A DNA stretch of 64,000 nt from Plasmopara viticola (lineage: Eukaryota > Oomycota > Peronosporomycetes > Peronosporales > Peronosporaceae): contig MBPM02000078.1 of the NCBI GenBank assembly GCA_001695595.3, positions 248,001 through 312,000 of the forward strand, read 5' to 3'. Positions 11,066 through 23,200 of this stretch are shown here, in pieces. Under the pieces are notes generated by a model. The model worked only from the letters and a program-made list of their open reading frames with translations. It made no database searches and was not told the origin of the DNA. The position numbers and the translations under genes were made by a program. The first letter of the stretch is position 1. Every line of letters begins with the position of its first letter.

Positions 11066-14000
11066 TATTCTTTCTCCTTAATGGGTGCAAATTCTTGAAT
11101 AGTGCTAAAGTCTTGCTCAAAGTGCCTCGCCGCAGTATAAAAGAATTAATTTACAGCGTTGTATTAGATCTTGTAGCCCTAGATGCGCTAGACGCAAAGG
11201 AAAAGACAAGCACATATTACACTGAATAATCGTCAAACTGTGCCGCAGTGGCATTGTCACCCGAGTGCTGCACCGGGTAATTGTATCCACAATACCCATG
11301 ACTTTTTGGCTGGGGTGCTTCCTAATCGTCACACAGATCGTCAGCGCAGGCAGCGTGATAAAACTATCTCTTTTCAACGCTAATGATAGTGTGTGTGATT
11401 CAGAAACCGACTTAACATTATTAGCATTTTATCGCATGCATCTTGAAGCATGCAAACAACATTTGTTCTTTGCGGATAAAATGTATGTGTGTAGTCTAAT
11501 CATTTAATCAAATTGGAGTGCAGAAGATAAAGCACACAGCAATTTACCATGGAAAAGGTTTTACAAATAGCAGCGCCGAGCTTTCGTCATCGTATGCGTG
11601 GCACAAATTAAGGACGTTACAACGCTTCTCGTAGCGTCCATCCGACAATTAGTTGCGGAATTCGACCAGACGACGGCACAATGGATGAGTTGTTGACGAC
11701 GAGAAAAATATATAGTTTATCAACGCTCTATCCAAGCGATATAAAGTGCATGCCTCTGCCCACCTGGTCTCTCGGAAGGTTTTTATAAACCATCAAGGAC
11801 ACGACTGAAACGCAAAGGATGGAGAGAACATTCGTACTAGATGTAGATAGTGTGAAAATTCAACTCATTGATTCTTGTCGAGTTCCATCGATTTCGGTAT
11901 TACACGCTGAGGTATAGCTCATCGTTTTGTGTTTATTAGCACTCAAAGCTGCTTATTAATGTAGCAAGAGCAAAGACAAAAACACCATTTTTAAAGTCGA
12001 ATGCTTCGCTCCATACAAACAGATAAGCGCGTATTTTTATATATAACGGCACATTAGATGAGGTCTGCTAGACCTTTAAACAGTTCATAATGGCTTAGTA
12101 TATATGCTGTGATGAGGCCACATCGCGGTGGAGGCGTGCAGAATAATCTACGACCTTCCGGTGAGTTATCCTCGATTGACGTGTGCAATAAAAACACTTT
12201 CTATACCGATTTATTTGACATCTATTTTACCTACAATTTTGTACACGCACCAAATCAGAACCTTTGTTTAAGACAGGGATTCTTTGTCAAAATTGTAAGC
12301 CGGTTTCACCACAAGCTCGACTTTTTGTGACGGCCCTTAAGCTGAGTATAGATTACATCATTTTGGAGTTATATAGCAAATTAAACGAAGAGCAAATAGG
12401 TGCTGTCGGTCGGCCGGGAGATACACGATGACCAACTCATCATCAAAAACGATCGGTTTGGCTCCTATAGTTGCTACCGCACCAATGTCATCCTTTGTAG
12501 CTTATTCTCAATCTGTGACAAACATAGGCTGCACCACCAAAAATACTGCACCTCCATAGGTATAGGCTACGATTGTAACATTCGCAGCGATAGAGAGCTG
12601 CTATGGCAAGAAATGATCACCCCACCGAAGCGGGAAACGGGCCTCTACCTTTTTGCCTTGCCAGGTACATCATAGACATTGCCGCGCTCGAGCAACGTAA
12701 AAAGCAACTACTCACCTCAGTTTGACCGCGAAGAAGTCTTGAACCGATGCTAATGCTGCCATAAGAATCTCATCGCTCGTGGGCACGCCTCTTTGACTGT
12801 TAAGCCTTAGTAGACACTTCGGCCATGCAAAAGGCCCCAAAACTTGATAGGATTTTTGTGGGCAAAGATCAGACTTGGTTTGCCCTTGCTGATTTGGCCG
12901 CAAAACAAAGATTTGAAAACAGAAAGGTGAGGTCAAAGACGACAATTCTCGGTACAATGCTCAAGTAATGAAGTCGCCTGAAGGCGGGTTCCGACACAAG
13001 TCGTCGTGACGTGAGCTATTATAGTCATACAAGCCAGGGCGCCGAGCATTATGCTTTTCAGCTTTGCGCGCGCAATGGTCTCAGGTAGCCAATTCTTGCG
13101 TAGCAAATTTGATCGGAACTTGGTTCGATAGAAGCTATTGCTCCAGCATGCCCTTACGGTAACTATGCGCGTGTTATACGCATTCCATTTAACCTCTTTT
13201 CCTACGATTTCACTCGGAGTCGTAAAAGTCCTGGAAGCAGACGTCGCCTTCATCTAGTACGGGAACACCCGCGGTCCCGGAAAGGCATCGTCACACCCAA
13301 CAATTATGTGAGGCGTCATTTCGAGTCCTGTATGACCCCGTAACCTCTTCAAACATCGAACTCGTTTGGAAGTTGTGCTTTGGGGCCCATACGAATGCTG
13401 AAAGTGTTTTTATAGCCATGCATTTGAGAGCTTTTGGAGAGAGTTTTCTCCGAGCCCCTCCCCCACAAACTTTCGAAGCATTTGCGCTTCAAAGAACATG
13501 AGAAACTTTTCGATGTTATAATACATTTACATTTAAAGGTTTGAAGTTTGTTGATGTGTGAAGCGCACTGTTAAGGGCATACTTGAACTTTCACAGCTTG
13601 TCACCCACGCCTCTGCGAACATAGTGCGCGGTGCAACAAAGTTGACCAATTCCGTCCGACGATGGTCTGGTGCAGACGTCAGTGAGGGAGGTTTAATTTC
13701 AGTCCTGCTTTTTGTTCTCGATCTCTACCAGCCGGAGAACAAGCAGCAGGGCTGAACACATATAATTTCTAGATCCAGCGACAAAGTCGAAAATTCTAGA
13801 GACGTAGATGCAGTATTTGGCTAAACACTTCTCCAATCTTAACTCCAGCGCGAAACTAGCAATGATGTCGCTTCACATTCACATATCTGCTGTAGACCGC
13901 TGAATGATCGTTTAGTATGGCAGGCATAGTCCAGGTGCTCTTCGATGAACCAGCCACCAAGTAGATATCTCATATAAGTAGTACATTCGTAAATGCCGGC

Positions 14001-16027
14001 ATAACAAGATTTTAAAGCATTGTCGGGTTGTACCTGGCCACCTGACAGGGCATCTTCTCAATCGACGTGTATTGGACTGTCGGCGCAACATTTTTTATGG
14101 TCGACGCCGCATCCGGTGATTTTTTTTGCTCCGAGAAGCTCCTTGAATTGCTTAATCTCATCTCCTGAATATGAATCACCCAATCGCCTAATCAACTGAA
14201 CTAATGATCATGTCTTTTGCAAAAAAAGTCGATTTGTGAGCTGCGCGCTTCCTTTCACTTGGCCGCGTTGCTGGATTTTATTGCTGACTTGAACGTGGTC
14301 AGCATTTTCCTTACTGGAACCACAACACCAGCCTGTTCAAAAACTTGCGCAGCGGCGAGCATTTCATCCGGTCCTTACTGACGACCCTGCCACTAAACCG
14401 TGAGACTTTCGTAGATCGCTCCAAAGATTGCGCTCGAGGTGATGATTGCCTAGACTTTATTTTTGGAAAATTAATTATATTGTTGTGCTTTCAATTTTGG
14501 GTTCAGTCTCTCCAGGCCGCGTCGAGTCGCCTTTGCAAATATATGACATTGATATCGCGGTGGCTGGTGGTGCAATTTCTGAGATGGCGACTACGAGAGC
14601 TCTTTAAGATATACGCGACTCAAAGACAGCTAAATGCTCTTTGCGGACGCTACGGAGCAAAAATGTTTTTTAGTTCCAAGCCGCCCATCAAGGTAAAAAA
14701 ATAGACGTTCAGGATGGAGAAATTCTCAAGTTATTAGAAACAGTTTTGAAAATGTAATAACAAGTGTACTTTTGTTTTTAGGACGACATGAAAATGCGCC
14801 ACAGCATTAAGTAGACTACCATCGTCAGAGCCATATGAAACCCTGCCGATGAAATCAGCGATTTTTCGATTCAAGGGTGAAGATAAAGCAATAATGAGAA
14901 TACCAAGGCTCCCACAGAGTGGCATTCAAAGAGTAGTCATTTGCTAATAGGTTGTCCAACGCAGAAATGACTTAGGCGTTTCATCACTCACGCCATCTAG
15001 TACGACCCACAACCTGCCTCATACCCGGACCACGACCGATCATCGATCGCCACGGTTTTTAAATGCATCTCTAAGTGCCAGCATTGGTGCTTCTTGTAGT
15101 CATCTAAGCAAGTGGCGAATTAATCTGACGCCTTATAATACAAGAAGTCAAGCATGTCAGAGCGAGTCACATGTTGGTGTGACACATAATATGGGAGACG
15201 TGTGCCGATCGTTTTATGGAAAATACTGCATGAAACGTTAACGCAGAAGAATTTTCGACTAGCGCCTTCAGACTTTTTCGTAACTAACGCTGCTGAATTC
15301 GTGGGTCGACGTGACAGCAAGTCGGAGCATTATTGTTCGACTTGTAAGAAGAGCAAACGACAAAAGCATGTACATCAAGTCAATACCTTTTGTACTTGCG
15401 CGAGTAAAATGACATCTTACAGTAGCGAATGACCCGAAAATTGGACGGCTACAGTGCACAAGGTCCCAGCATGCATAGGTTAAGTAATCCACGCGGCGCT
15501 TTACTAGATATTCAGCCAGCTATTCGACCAGTAACCACGAACGACGCCAAAGATGCTTAATTGTCTCAATCAGACGAAAAAGTAACTCAAGTCTAAGTAA
15601 CGCGAAAACTCTATAATATTTTACGATTCTGGTATACAATATGAGTTAAGGCATTATTAATCCGAAGTTGTTGGGGGATGAAGACCTAGTTTTGCATGAT
15701 ATTGTCAAACGTTTGCGGGAGGCCTATATCGTGAATTTGATCATCCTATAAGGTTTAGCCTGTAGTGTTGTCGTTCCTCCCGAAGGGTTTGCTTCTAATC
15801 CATAATATTTACCTGCGATGTGGTTATGAATAATTCTTTAGCGACTAGACTCGCACTCTGCGATTCGAAGTGTGGCTACGAACAAATATCATGATCGTGC
15901 TGATATCATGACAACTTCCCAATGTCATGGTCTCACGTATAGCTCAGAGAGGAAAGCATCTCTATAGAGAAGTTAATCACAGAAATTTCATGTCGTACGT
16001 ACAGAAAAGCGACAAAGAAACAACAAA
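11066..16027. repeat. Unit B spacer, no supported gene
   Basis: About 5 kb shared in order with unit C (almost identical) and, more distantly, with A', D and E. Open stretches above 60 codons occur on both strands, but stops and indels differ between the diverged units and there is no constant frame, so I call none. A small inverted repeat GCATGC-8 nt-GCATGC lies at 11434-11453 and is kept in C and D. On the minus strand, decayed protein-like pieces at about 15492-14734 recur in A', B, C and D and may be an ancient transposon or gene that was in the founding unit. Confidence 0.6.
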
Positions 16028-16808
16028 GGGGAAATTGCAAAATTTGACACAAATCGAAAGTTCTGATCCAAATGTTTAAAACCGTTCCAAAAATTCAGCA
16101 GTGTCGGATCCCTTATGTAAAATATGTGGAAAGGTGATATTTATCACACAAACCCAACAATCACTTGATTATCGCAGTCTCTGTGATGAGCGAACACGGA
16201 GAAGTCGATGCCTTGAAGGCGCAGCGCTGCGATACTGGAAAAACCGCAGTAGACGCCATCAAGGGCATCGCGTTTGGAGAAGGGAGTAGAGTGTATGTCG
16301 CAACTAGGGGCGGTACATTTAGTCGTTTGAAGTGTCTGAGCGACGGAACTGGGTGTGCGTGGTTCGTGACAACATGTCGTGCGCACTCTCTATGACTCTT
16401 TGTGGAGTTGTGCAATCAAGCAGACTTACAATAAAAAGTTCATTTTTACTCTGTGATCCGACATCCCTCAGTATGCCGCTGTGATATTTGGTTGTGGACA
16501 CAATGCACCGACACGTCAGTGCACTCATCGAACCGCTATCAGAAGGGCACCCGACTTTTAGTACTTAGCATACTGGTGGTCAATCTGATCACACTGAAAA
16601 CCGGCTGGTCGCTTTCACAGTTCTAGGGGCACCGGCTGTATCGACTGTGAGCTAGACACTCTTTGTAGCCATCACTTTGCAGCCATGTGAGCCAAAACTC
16701 GTATTTTACATGAGGGATCAGACACTGCTGAATTTTTGAAACTGTTTTAAACATTTGTATAACCTTATGCGATAACTTTCGATTTGTATCACATTTTTCA
16801 ATTTTCCC
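16028..16808. mobile_element. Non-autonomous Mutator-like element with long TIRs, unit C (781 bp)
   Basis: The two ends are inverted repeats of about 110 bp: the left begins GGGGAAATTGCAAAATTTGA and the right, read in reverse, begins GGGAAAATTGAAAAATGTGA; both go on to ATTCAGCAGTGTC and GATCCCT. A 10-bp target duplication AAACAACAAA flanks it at 16018-16027 and 16809-16818. Units A, B and E have the empty site. Long inverted repeats with a 9-11 bp duplication are the signature of Mutator-like elements. The interior is too short for a full transposase. Confidence 0.88.
16186..16395 (+). pseudogene. Transposase N-terminal remnant inside the non-autonomous MULE
   Basis: A 69-codon open frame from ATG to TGA. 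Near its end it has the pattern KCLSDGTGCAWFVTTCRAHS, two cysteines followed by a hydrophobic strand and a C-x-x-H, which resembles the FLYWCH/FAR1-type DNA-binding domain at the start of MULE transposases. The unit D copy (25390-25599) keeps the same frame with one amino-acid change. Most likely it is what is left of the parental transposase after an internal deletion. Expression is unknown. Confidence 0.4.
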
Positions 16809-16823
16809 AAACAACAAATCAAT

Positions 16824-17145
16824 AGCTTGGAAAGGTTGGGGTGACGCCCTCTTTCCAAACGCGAGGGCTAAATGCTCGCGCGCTTCGGGCAGGTGCTCTC
16901 GGGCATCTGCAGGTCTCTAACGAGTCTCACCCTCGACGCGACGGTCACCGGCACCGGGCGCAACCTGGGCTCTTACCAAGTCAGAGCTAAGCAAAATAAT
17001 GGAAGACCCTCACGACCTCGGTGCTGGCTGCACTGCCCGCCGAACGAGACCCGACGTATGCGGACACCACTCTATGCCGTGGACTAGCTAGACTGAGCCT
17101 AGCACGTGCATAACTTGGCAACGCGATAACGTAATACAATACAAT
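16824..17145 (+). mobile_element. SINE-like retroposon, copy 2 (322 bp), abutting the MULE
   Basis: Same family as 7628-7951 in the opposite orientation, ending in AATACAATACAAT repeats. A 13-bp duplication ACAACAAATCAAT flanks it at 16811-16823 and 17146-17158. That duplicated target overlaps the right target duplication of the MULE, so the SINE landed at the MULE edge after the MULE had inserted. No protein is expected; short shared open stretches such as the one beginning MEDPHD are incidental. Confidence 0.85.
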
Positions 17146-17354
17146 ACAACAAATCAATGCAAAATGTATTAAAAAAGATAATGTTGCGAGGCGCGTGAAT
17201 ATCCATCTCACTAATGTTTTTTGTCGGACTCGGTAATCCACTCGATTTTTTTACGTTACCAATTACTTCACCGACTGACTCCGTAATCTGTATCGATCAT
17301 CACACCGCGGTTGCTTCAGGGATCATTAATGTGACGTATTATAGTTGTAGCGTC

Positions 17355-18599
17355 TTAGCCATGAGAGAGAGAAATCTGATCCTTCCTGCTACCACTCTTC
17401 AAAGTGGTAAGCTTGAAAATCCAGTTTTTACCGTCACCTTTACGAGGCAGTTCTTGGTATGGACCCTTGAGGATGTGGCAAAATTCGTAGAATAACTCGT
17501 ACATGATAACCAACTTTACAATATAGGCGTCCCGCATATTCTCCATACTATCCTCCAACGCTAGATACCCAGAACCTAGCAACTTTTTCAAATCTGGGTC
17601 CACCAGCCGTATCAAAATTACACTATTCCGTTTTTCTGCTACTTTCTTGAACGCGTTGACAATACGATAATTGCTTGGACTTGAGTCCATGTGCTCGACT
17701 AACTTCATCATCTCAGCCGTCTCTTGGATATATTGGTGAAATGGCAAGTTGAAGGCTTTGAGGAATGCTCTGTGCATTCTAAAAACCTTTTCGCTTACGG
17801 GGAAGTTTTCAAACACGTGGAGACCTTCCGTAGTTGGCGACGTCCAATCTCTAAAAATGCTTTGACCATGCACCGTCGCGGGATGCGCAAATTTAGCACT
17901 ACCTTTAATCATGTTCAAAAAATGCGCTTCTGATTGTCGTCTCACCCGGTAAGGACTTTTGAATCTTTTAGAATCAACCAGCGCTTCAGCAATCTCGTCG
18001 ATGTTAAGTCGAACACCAGGAGGGGGAAAGCCACTCGTAGAGGGGCCCGAAGGATTGGGTCGGAAGTCGTGCCAAAGTAGAGTCCTTGCAGCGTTACTTA
18101 TGATAGCTTTCGGCGCTTCACTCTTCCATCTGCCCGCTAGCACAGATGGCACATCTTCTGCCAATTTCACCATGTAAGTTCCCGGTTTTGGCAGAGCAGG
18201 CAATGCTTGTCCATCTATAGGCGTCGGGTTGATGCGTCGGCGCTTGCTGGTACTGGCCTCCGACTGAGGTATCAAATTTTCTTGGTCTTTGATTGGCTTC
18301 GTAGCTTTCGCAAATACGTCATTTACCTCCTTTTTTATATAATCAACCGTTTCTATGAAAGACCGCTTTAAGTTTCCCAGAGAATTGCGTGAGACCGAAG
18401 GCGTGCGCTCTTCATGGAGCATCGAGTCGTCCTGTGGACTACGACTTTCTTGAAGAGGCCACGTCTCATTAACTCTACCACGGGATACCACAAAATCATT
18501 GTCAGGTGTTTGCAGAGGCTTGGTCTCGTTAAGTTCTGCAGCTATTCGGCTGCTGGCCGTGACAAGAAGCGCAGTTGCGACGTAGTGTGCGCCGCGCAT
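17355..18599 (-). CDS. Secreted EER-motif effector candidate, copy C (mosaic)
   Basis: Intact, 414 codons from the ATG at 18599, same layout as copy B: signal peptide 1-21, EER 63-65, SKRRR 118-122, linker near 185, helical C-terminal half. Residues 1-209 equal copy B with no amino-acid change. From 210 on it differs from B at about 22 positions. At 371, 377, 383, 393 and 413 it carries Y, L, E, W and H, as does D, where B has F, R, R, R and R. The middle (about 210-340) is unlike both. It is upstream-flanked by the same MULE relic as B and downstream-flanked by the same MULE plus SINE pair as D, so the gene looks like a B/D recombinant. Confidence 0.8.
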   Translation of the reverse strand: MRGAHYVATALLVTASSRIAAELNETKPLQTPDNDFVVSRGRVNETWPLQESRSPQDDSMLHEERTPSVSRNSLGNLKRSFIETVDYIKKEVNDVFAKATKPIKDQENLIPQSEASTSKRRRINPTPIDGQALPALPKPGTYMVKLAEDVPSVLAGRWKSEAPKAIISNAARTLLWHDFRPNPSGPSTSGFPPPGVRLNIDEIAEALVDSKRFKSPYRVRRQSEAHFLNMIKGSAKFAHPATVHGQSIFRDWTSPTTEGLHVFENFPVSEKVFRMHRAFLKAFNLPFHQYIQETAEMMKLVEHMDSSPSNYRIVNAFKKVAEKRNSVILIRLVDPDLKKLLGSGYLALEDSMENMRDAYIVKLVIMYELFYEFCHILKGPYQELPRKGDGKNWIFKLTTLKSGSRKDQISLSHG

Positions 18600-18669
18600 C
18601 TCCACTGAAAGAAAAAAAATCGAGCTGATTAAATAGTGATAATTTGATACCTAGTATACCGATATAGTC

Positions 18670-20210
18670 CTTGCTCAATTAATTAAAATATAGTTTATTC
18701 GTTTATGATTATGCAGTATGGACCTACGAAGTAAAAATCCTATCAGAATAAAAAACTATACCTTACAAATATACTTTTATGGTGCGCATTACTAGTGCAT
18801 CGACGCTTGTTGTGTCCAAGTTGACCACAGCTGCCGCATCGATAAACCCTTTTTTGGCGCATCTACATCTAATGTAGCATGCTGTGATTCTTTTCGCTTC
18901 TTTTTGGGTCGACTTTTTTTAACGGATTTGGTGGAAGATGCTCACTCTTTACCACCTCACTCTTTGTCAAAAGTAGCTTCCCTTCGAGTGCTTCATCGTA
19001 GGCAAGTAGATACGTTTTGATTGACCACAATCCTAAATAACAAATCTGCACGTGACAGCTGATTTAAAAAATTGAGTGCTGCTATGAGGTGTCGACACGG
19101 AGCATTCACAACCTTCACATAATCGCATGTGCAGGTACCACTGGTACTGTTTACCTTAAAGGCAAACTTCATTGGCTTGTTTGCTCCAACTCGAAGCGAC
19201 ACAACAAACGATGTTGTTGAGCTTGGACATACTTGAATTGTTTACTCGTAATTTTTTTTAAATAAATTCATGCAACTGGCAGCACAAGGCGTACCCACGC
19301 CCTATCGTTTGGTCTGTCCAGCAAACTCGAGCCACTTCGTACCGACATAGCGTTCAATTACCATCGTACAATCCAAGATCGGCATTTCATGGTATCTTTT
19401 CAGCGCGTGGTCATGGACGCGACGTTATTGGAAGGAAGCATTTTTTATCGTGAGCATGGACTGTGGGCAACGAACCGCTTCTCTTAGCCAACGTCAGCAA
19501 GCCAATAGACTGCCTCGCGATTTAGCTTCATCAGGTCGTCTTCCATCGGGTTGTCTTCTTTGGCTTTGTACGATTGTCTGGTACGTGCTAAGCCCCATGC
19601 ACATTCCTTCAGCGTATTTTTTTCCTAACTTTAGATTAAAATTCTCCACAAGATGACGTGAGCAAAAGAAATGTGGTATATCTGTTCCATTTTCCTTCAT
19701 TGCTGGCACTAATCCTTGTCACGATCCGATATTACGAAGACTGAAAGTACAGGTAAATGCTGGAACAGGAACTTGATGGATCACGTCCATTTTGGTTTAG
19801 TCTCACTGCCGACGAATGCGACTGCAATAATCTGAATATCACTGTTCCAGTTTCCCAAGTACACCACCAACAACTTTGTTCTTGAAAAAGTGTCATCCAG
19901 TGCCATGCCGCGTAATGCATATGGCAAACGCATGTAATCTTTGCACATAATTAATTGCTGCCCGCAGGAACACTTCTCTGTTCAAATTGCATTCTAACCA
20001 TCTTTTCAAGGCCTTCCAAAGATTGTATGCGGTGAAATTACTATCTAAGGGTATAAATTCTCCATTTCTTATATGTATATTTTTGCTATTCTTCCTAGGT
20101 ACATTTTCTTGCTTTTTCATCATTTTCTGTTTCGGAGGAGTATATTTTCCATTTAATTTTTAAAAAAGGTTATTTTTTTTCATTTCTCCCTTCTTATTTT
20201 AGACGAACAT
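18670..20210 (-). mobile_element. Relic of a Mutator-like element, unit C
   Basis: Same insertion, same site and almost the same sequence as 9525-11065, including the SWIM zinc finger (19202-18990) and the CSRH core (19709-19494). A small deletion near 19028 changes the frame after the SWIM finger relative to B. It is inactive. Confidence 0.7.
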
Positions 20211-23200
20211 ATTCTTTCTCCTTAATGGGTGCAAATTCTTGAATAGTGCTAAAGTCTTGCTCAAAGTGCCTCGCCGCAGTATAAAAGAATTAATTTACAG
20301 CGTTGTATTAGATCTTGTAGCCCTAGATGCGCTAGACGCAAAGGAAAAGACAAGCACATATTACACTGAATAATCGTCAAACTGTGCCGCAGTGGCATTG
20401 TCACCCGAGTGCTGCACCGGGTAATTGTATCCACAATACCCATGACTTTTTGGCTGGGGTGCTTCCTAATCGTCACACAGATCGTCAGCGCAGGCAGCGT
20501 GATAAAACTATCTCTTTTCAACGCTAATGATAGTGTGTGTGATTCAGAAACCGACTTAACATTATTAGCATTTTATCGCATGCATCTTGAAGCATGCAAA
20601 CAACATTTGTTCTTTGCGGATAAAATGTATGTGTGTAGTCTAATCATTTAATCAAATTGGCGAAGTTAAAGGGGACACTAGGAAACGAAACTGTCCGCAC
20701 AACAAGTGGAGAAGATAAAGCACACAGCAATTTAACATGGAAAAGATTTTACAAATAGTAGCGCCGAGCTTTCGTCATCGTATGCGTGGCACAAATTAAG
20801 GACGTTACAACGCTTCTCGTAGCGTCCATCCGACAATTAGTTGCGGACTTCGACCAGACGACGGCACAATGGACGAGTTGTTGACTACGAGAAAAATATA
20901 TAGTTAATCATCCCCAAAAGATTTATCAACGCTCTATCCAAGCGATATAGAGTGCATGCCTCTGCCCACCTCGTCTCTCGGAAGGTTTTAATAGACCATC
21001 AAGGACACGACTGAAACGCAAAGGATGGAGAGAACATTTGTACTAGATGTAGATAGTGTGTAAAATTCAACTCATTGATTCTTGTCGAGTTTCATCGATT
21101 TCGGTATTACACGCTGAGGTATAGCTCATCGTTTTGTGTTTATTAGCACTCAAAGCTGCTTATTAATGTAGCAAGAGCAAAGACAAAAACACCATTTTTA
21201 AAGTCGAATGCTTCGCTCCATACAAACAGATAAGCGCGTATTTTGGTATTTAACGGCACATTGAATGAAGTCTGCTAGACCTTTAAACAGTTCATGATGG
21301 CTTAGTATATATGCTGTGATGAGGCCACATCGCGGTGGAGGCGTGCAGAATAATCTACGACCTTCCGGTGAGTTATCCTCGATTGACGTGTGCGATAAAA
21401 ACACTTTATATACCGATTTATTTGACATCTATCTTACCTACAATTTTGTACACGCACCAAAACAGAACCTTTGTTTAAGACAGGGATTCTTTGTCAAAAT
21501 TGTAAGCCGGTTTCACCACAAGCTCGACTTTTTGTGACGGCCCTTAAGCTGAGTATAGATTACATCATTTTGGAGTTGTATAGCAAATTAAACGAAGAGC
21601 AAATAGGTGCTGTCGGTCGGCCGGGTGATACACGATGACCAACTCATCATCAAAAACGATCGGTTTGGCTCCTATAATTGCTACCGCACCAATGTCATCC
21701 TTTGTAGCTTATTCTCAATCTGTGACAAACATAGGCTGCACCACCAAAAATACTGCACCTCCATAGGTATAGGCTACGATTGTAACATTCGCAGCGATAG
21801 AGAGCTGCTATGGCAAGAAATGATCACCCCACCGAAGCGGGGAACGGGCCTCTACCTTTTTGCCTTGCCAGGTACATCATAGACAATGCCGCGCTCGAGC
21901 AACGTAAAAAGCAACTACTCACCTCAGTTTGACCGCGAAGAAGTCTTGAACCGATGCTAATGCTGCCATAAGAATCTCATCGCTCGTGGGCACGCCTCTA
22001 TAACTGTTAAGCCTTAGTAGACACTTCGGCCATGCAAAAGGCCCCAAAACTTGATAGGATTTTTGTGGGCAAAGATCAGACTTGGTTTGCCCTTGCTGAT
22101 TTGGCCGCAAAACAAAAATTTGGAAACAGAAGGGTGAGGTCAAAGACGACAATTCTCGGTACATTTCTCAAGTAATGAAGTCGCCTAAAGGCGGGTTCCG
22201 ACACAAGTCGTCGTGACGTGAGCTATTATAGTCATACAAGCCAGGGCGCCGAGCATTATGCTTTTCAGCTTTGCGCGCGCAATGGTATCAGGTAGCCAAT
22301 TCTTGCGTAGCAAATTTGATCGGAACTTGGTTCGATAGAAGCTATTGCTCCAGCATGCCCTTACGGTAACTATGCGCGTGTTATACGCATTCCATTCAAC
22401 CTTTTTTCCTACGATTTCACTCGGAGTCGTAAAAGTCCTGGAAGCAGACGTCGCCTTCATCTAGTACGGGAACACCCGCGGTCCCGGAAAGGCATCGTCA
22501 CACCCAACAATTATGTGAGGCGTCATTTCGAGTCCTGTATGACCCCGTAACCTCTTCAAACATCGAACTCGTTTGGAAGTTGTGCTTTGGGGCCCATACG
22601 AATGCTGAAAGTGTTTTTATAGCCATGCATTTGAGAGCTTTTGGAGAGAGTTTTCTCCGAGCCCCTCCCCCACAAACTTTCGAAGCATTTGCGCTTCAAA
22701 GAACATGAGAAACTTTTCGATGTTATAATACATTTACATAAAAGGTTTGAAGTTTGTTGATGTGTGAAGCGCACTGTTAAGGGCATACCTGAACTTTCAC
22801 AGCTTGTCACCCACGCCTCTGCGAACATAGTGCGCGGTGCAACAAAGTTGACCAATTCCGTCTGACGATGGTCTGATGCAGACGTCAGTGAGGGAGGTTT
22901 AATTTCAGTCCTGCTTTTTGTTCTCGATCTCTACCAGCCGGAGAACAAGCAGCAGGGCTGAACACATATAATTTCTAGATCCAGCGACAAAGTCGAAAAT
23001 TCTAGAGACGTAGATGCAGTATTTGGCTAAACACTTCTCCAATCTTAACTCCAGCGCGAGACTAGCAATGATGTCGCTTCACATTCACATATCTGCTGTA
23101 GACCGCTGAATGATCGTTTAGTATGGCAGGCATAGTCCAGGTGCTCTTCGATGAACCAGCCACCAAGTAGATATCTCATATAAGTAGTACATTCGTAAAT

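Larger units (their letters stand above)
8210..17354. repeat. Tandem unit B (9145 bp), counted from effector stop to next effector stop
   Basis: Contains effector B, a MULE relic, the long spacer, a non-autonomous MULE and a SINE. Compared with unit C, it lacks about 46 bp near 11515 and about 17 bp near 11710, both single-step deletions. Otherwise the two match almost base for base from about 9000 to about 17000, so the duplication is recent. Confidence 0.88.

Noticed and set aside
14345..14704. 119-codon plus-strand frame, identical in unit C (23551-23910)
   Set aside because: It starts at TTG, has no ATG, and is not kept in diverged units A' and D. Its identity in C only reflects recent duplication.
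16986..17090. MEDPHD... frame present in several SINE copies
   Set aside because: Frames shift between copies and the element has the marks of a non-coding SINE.
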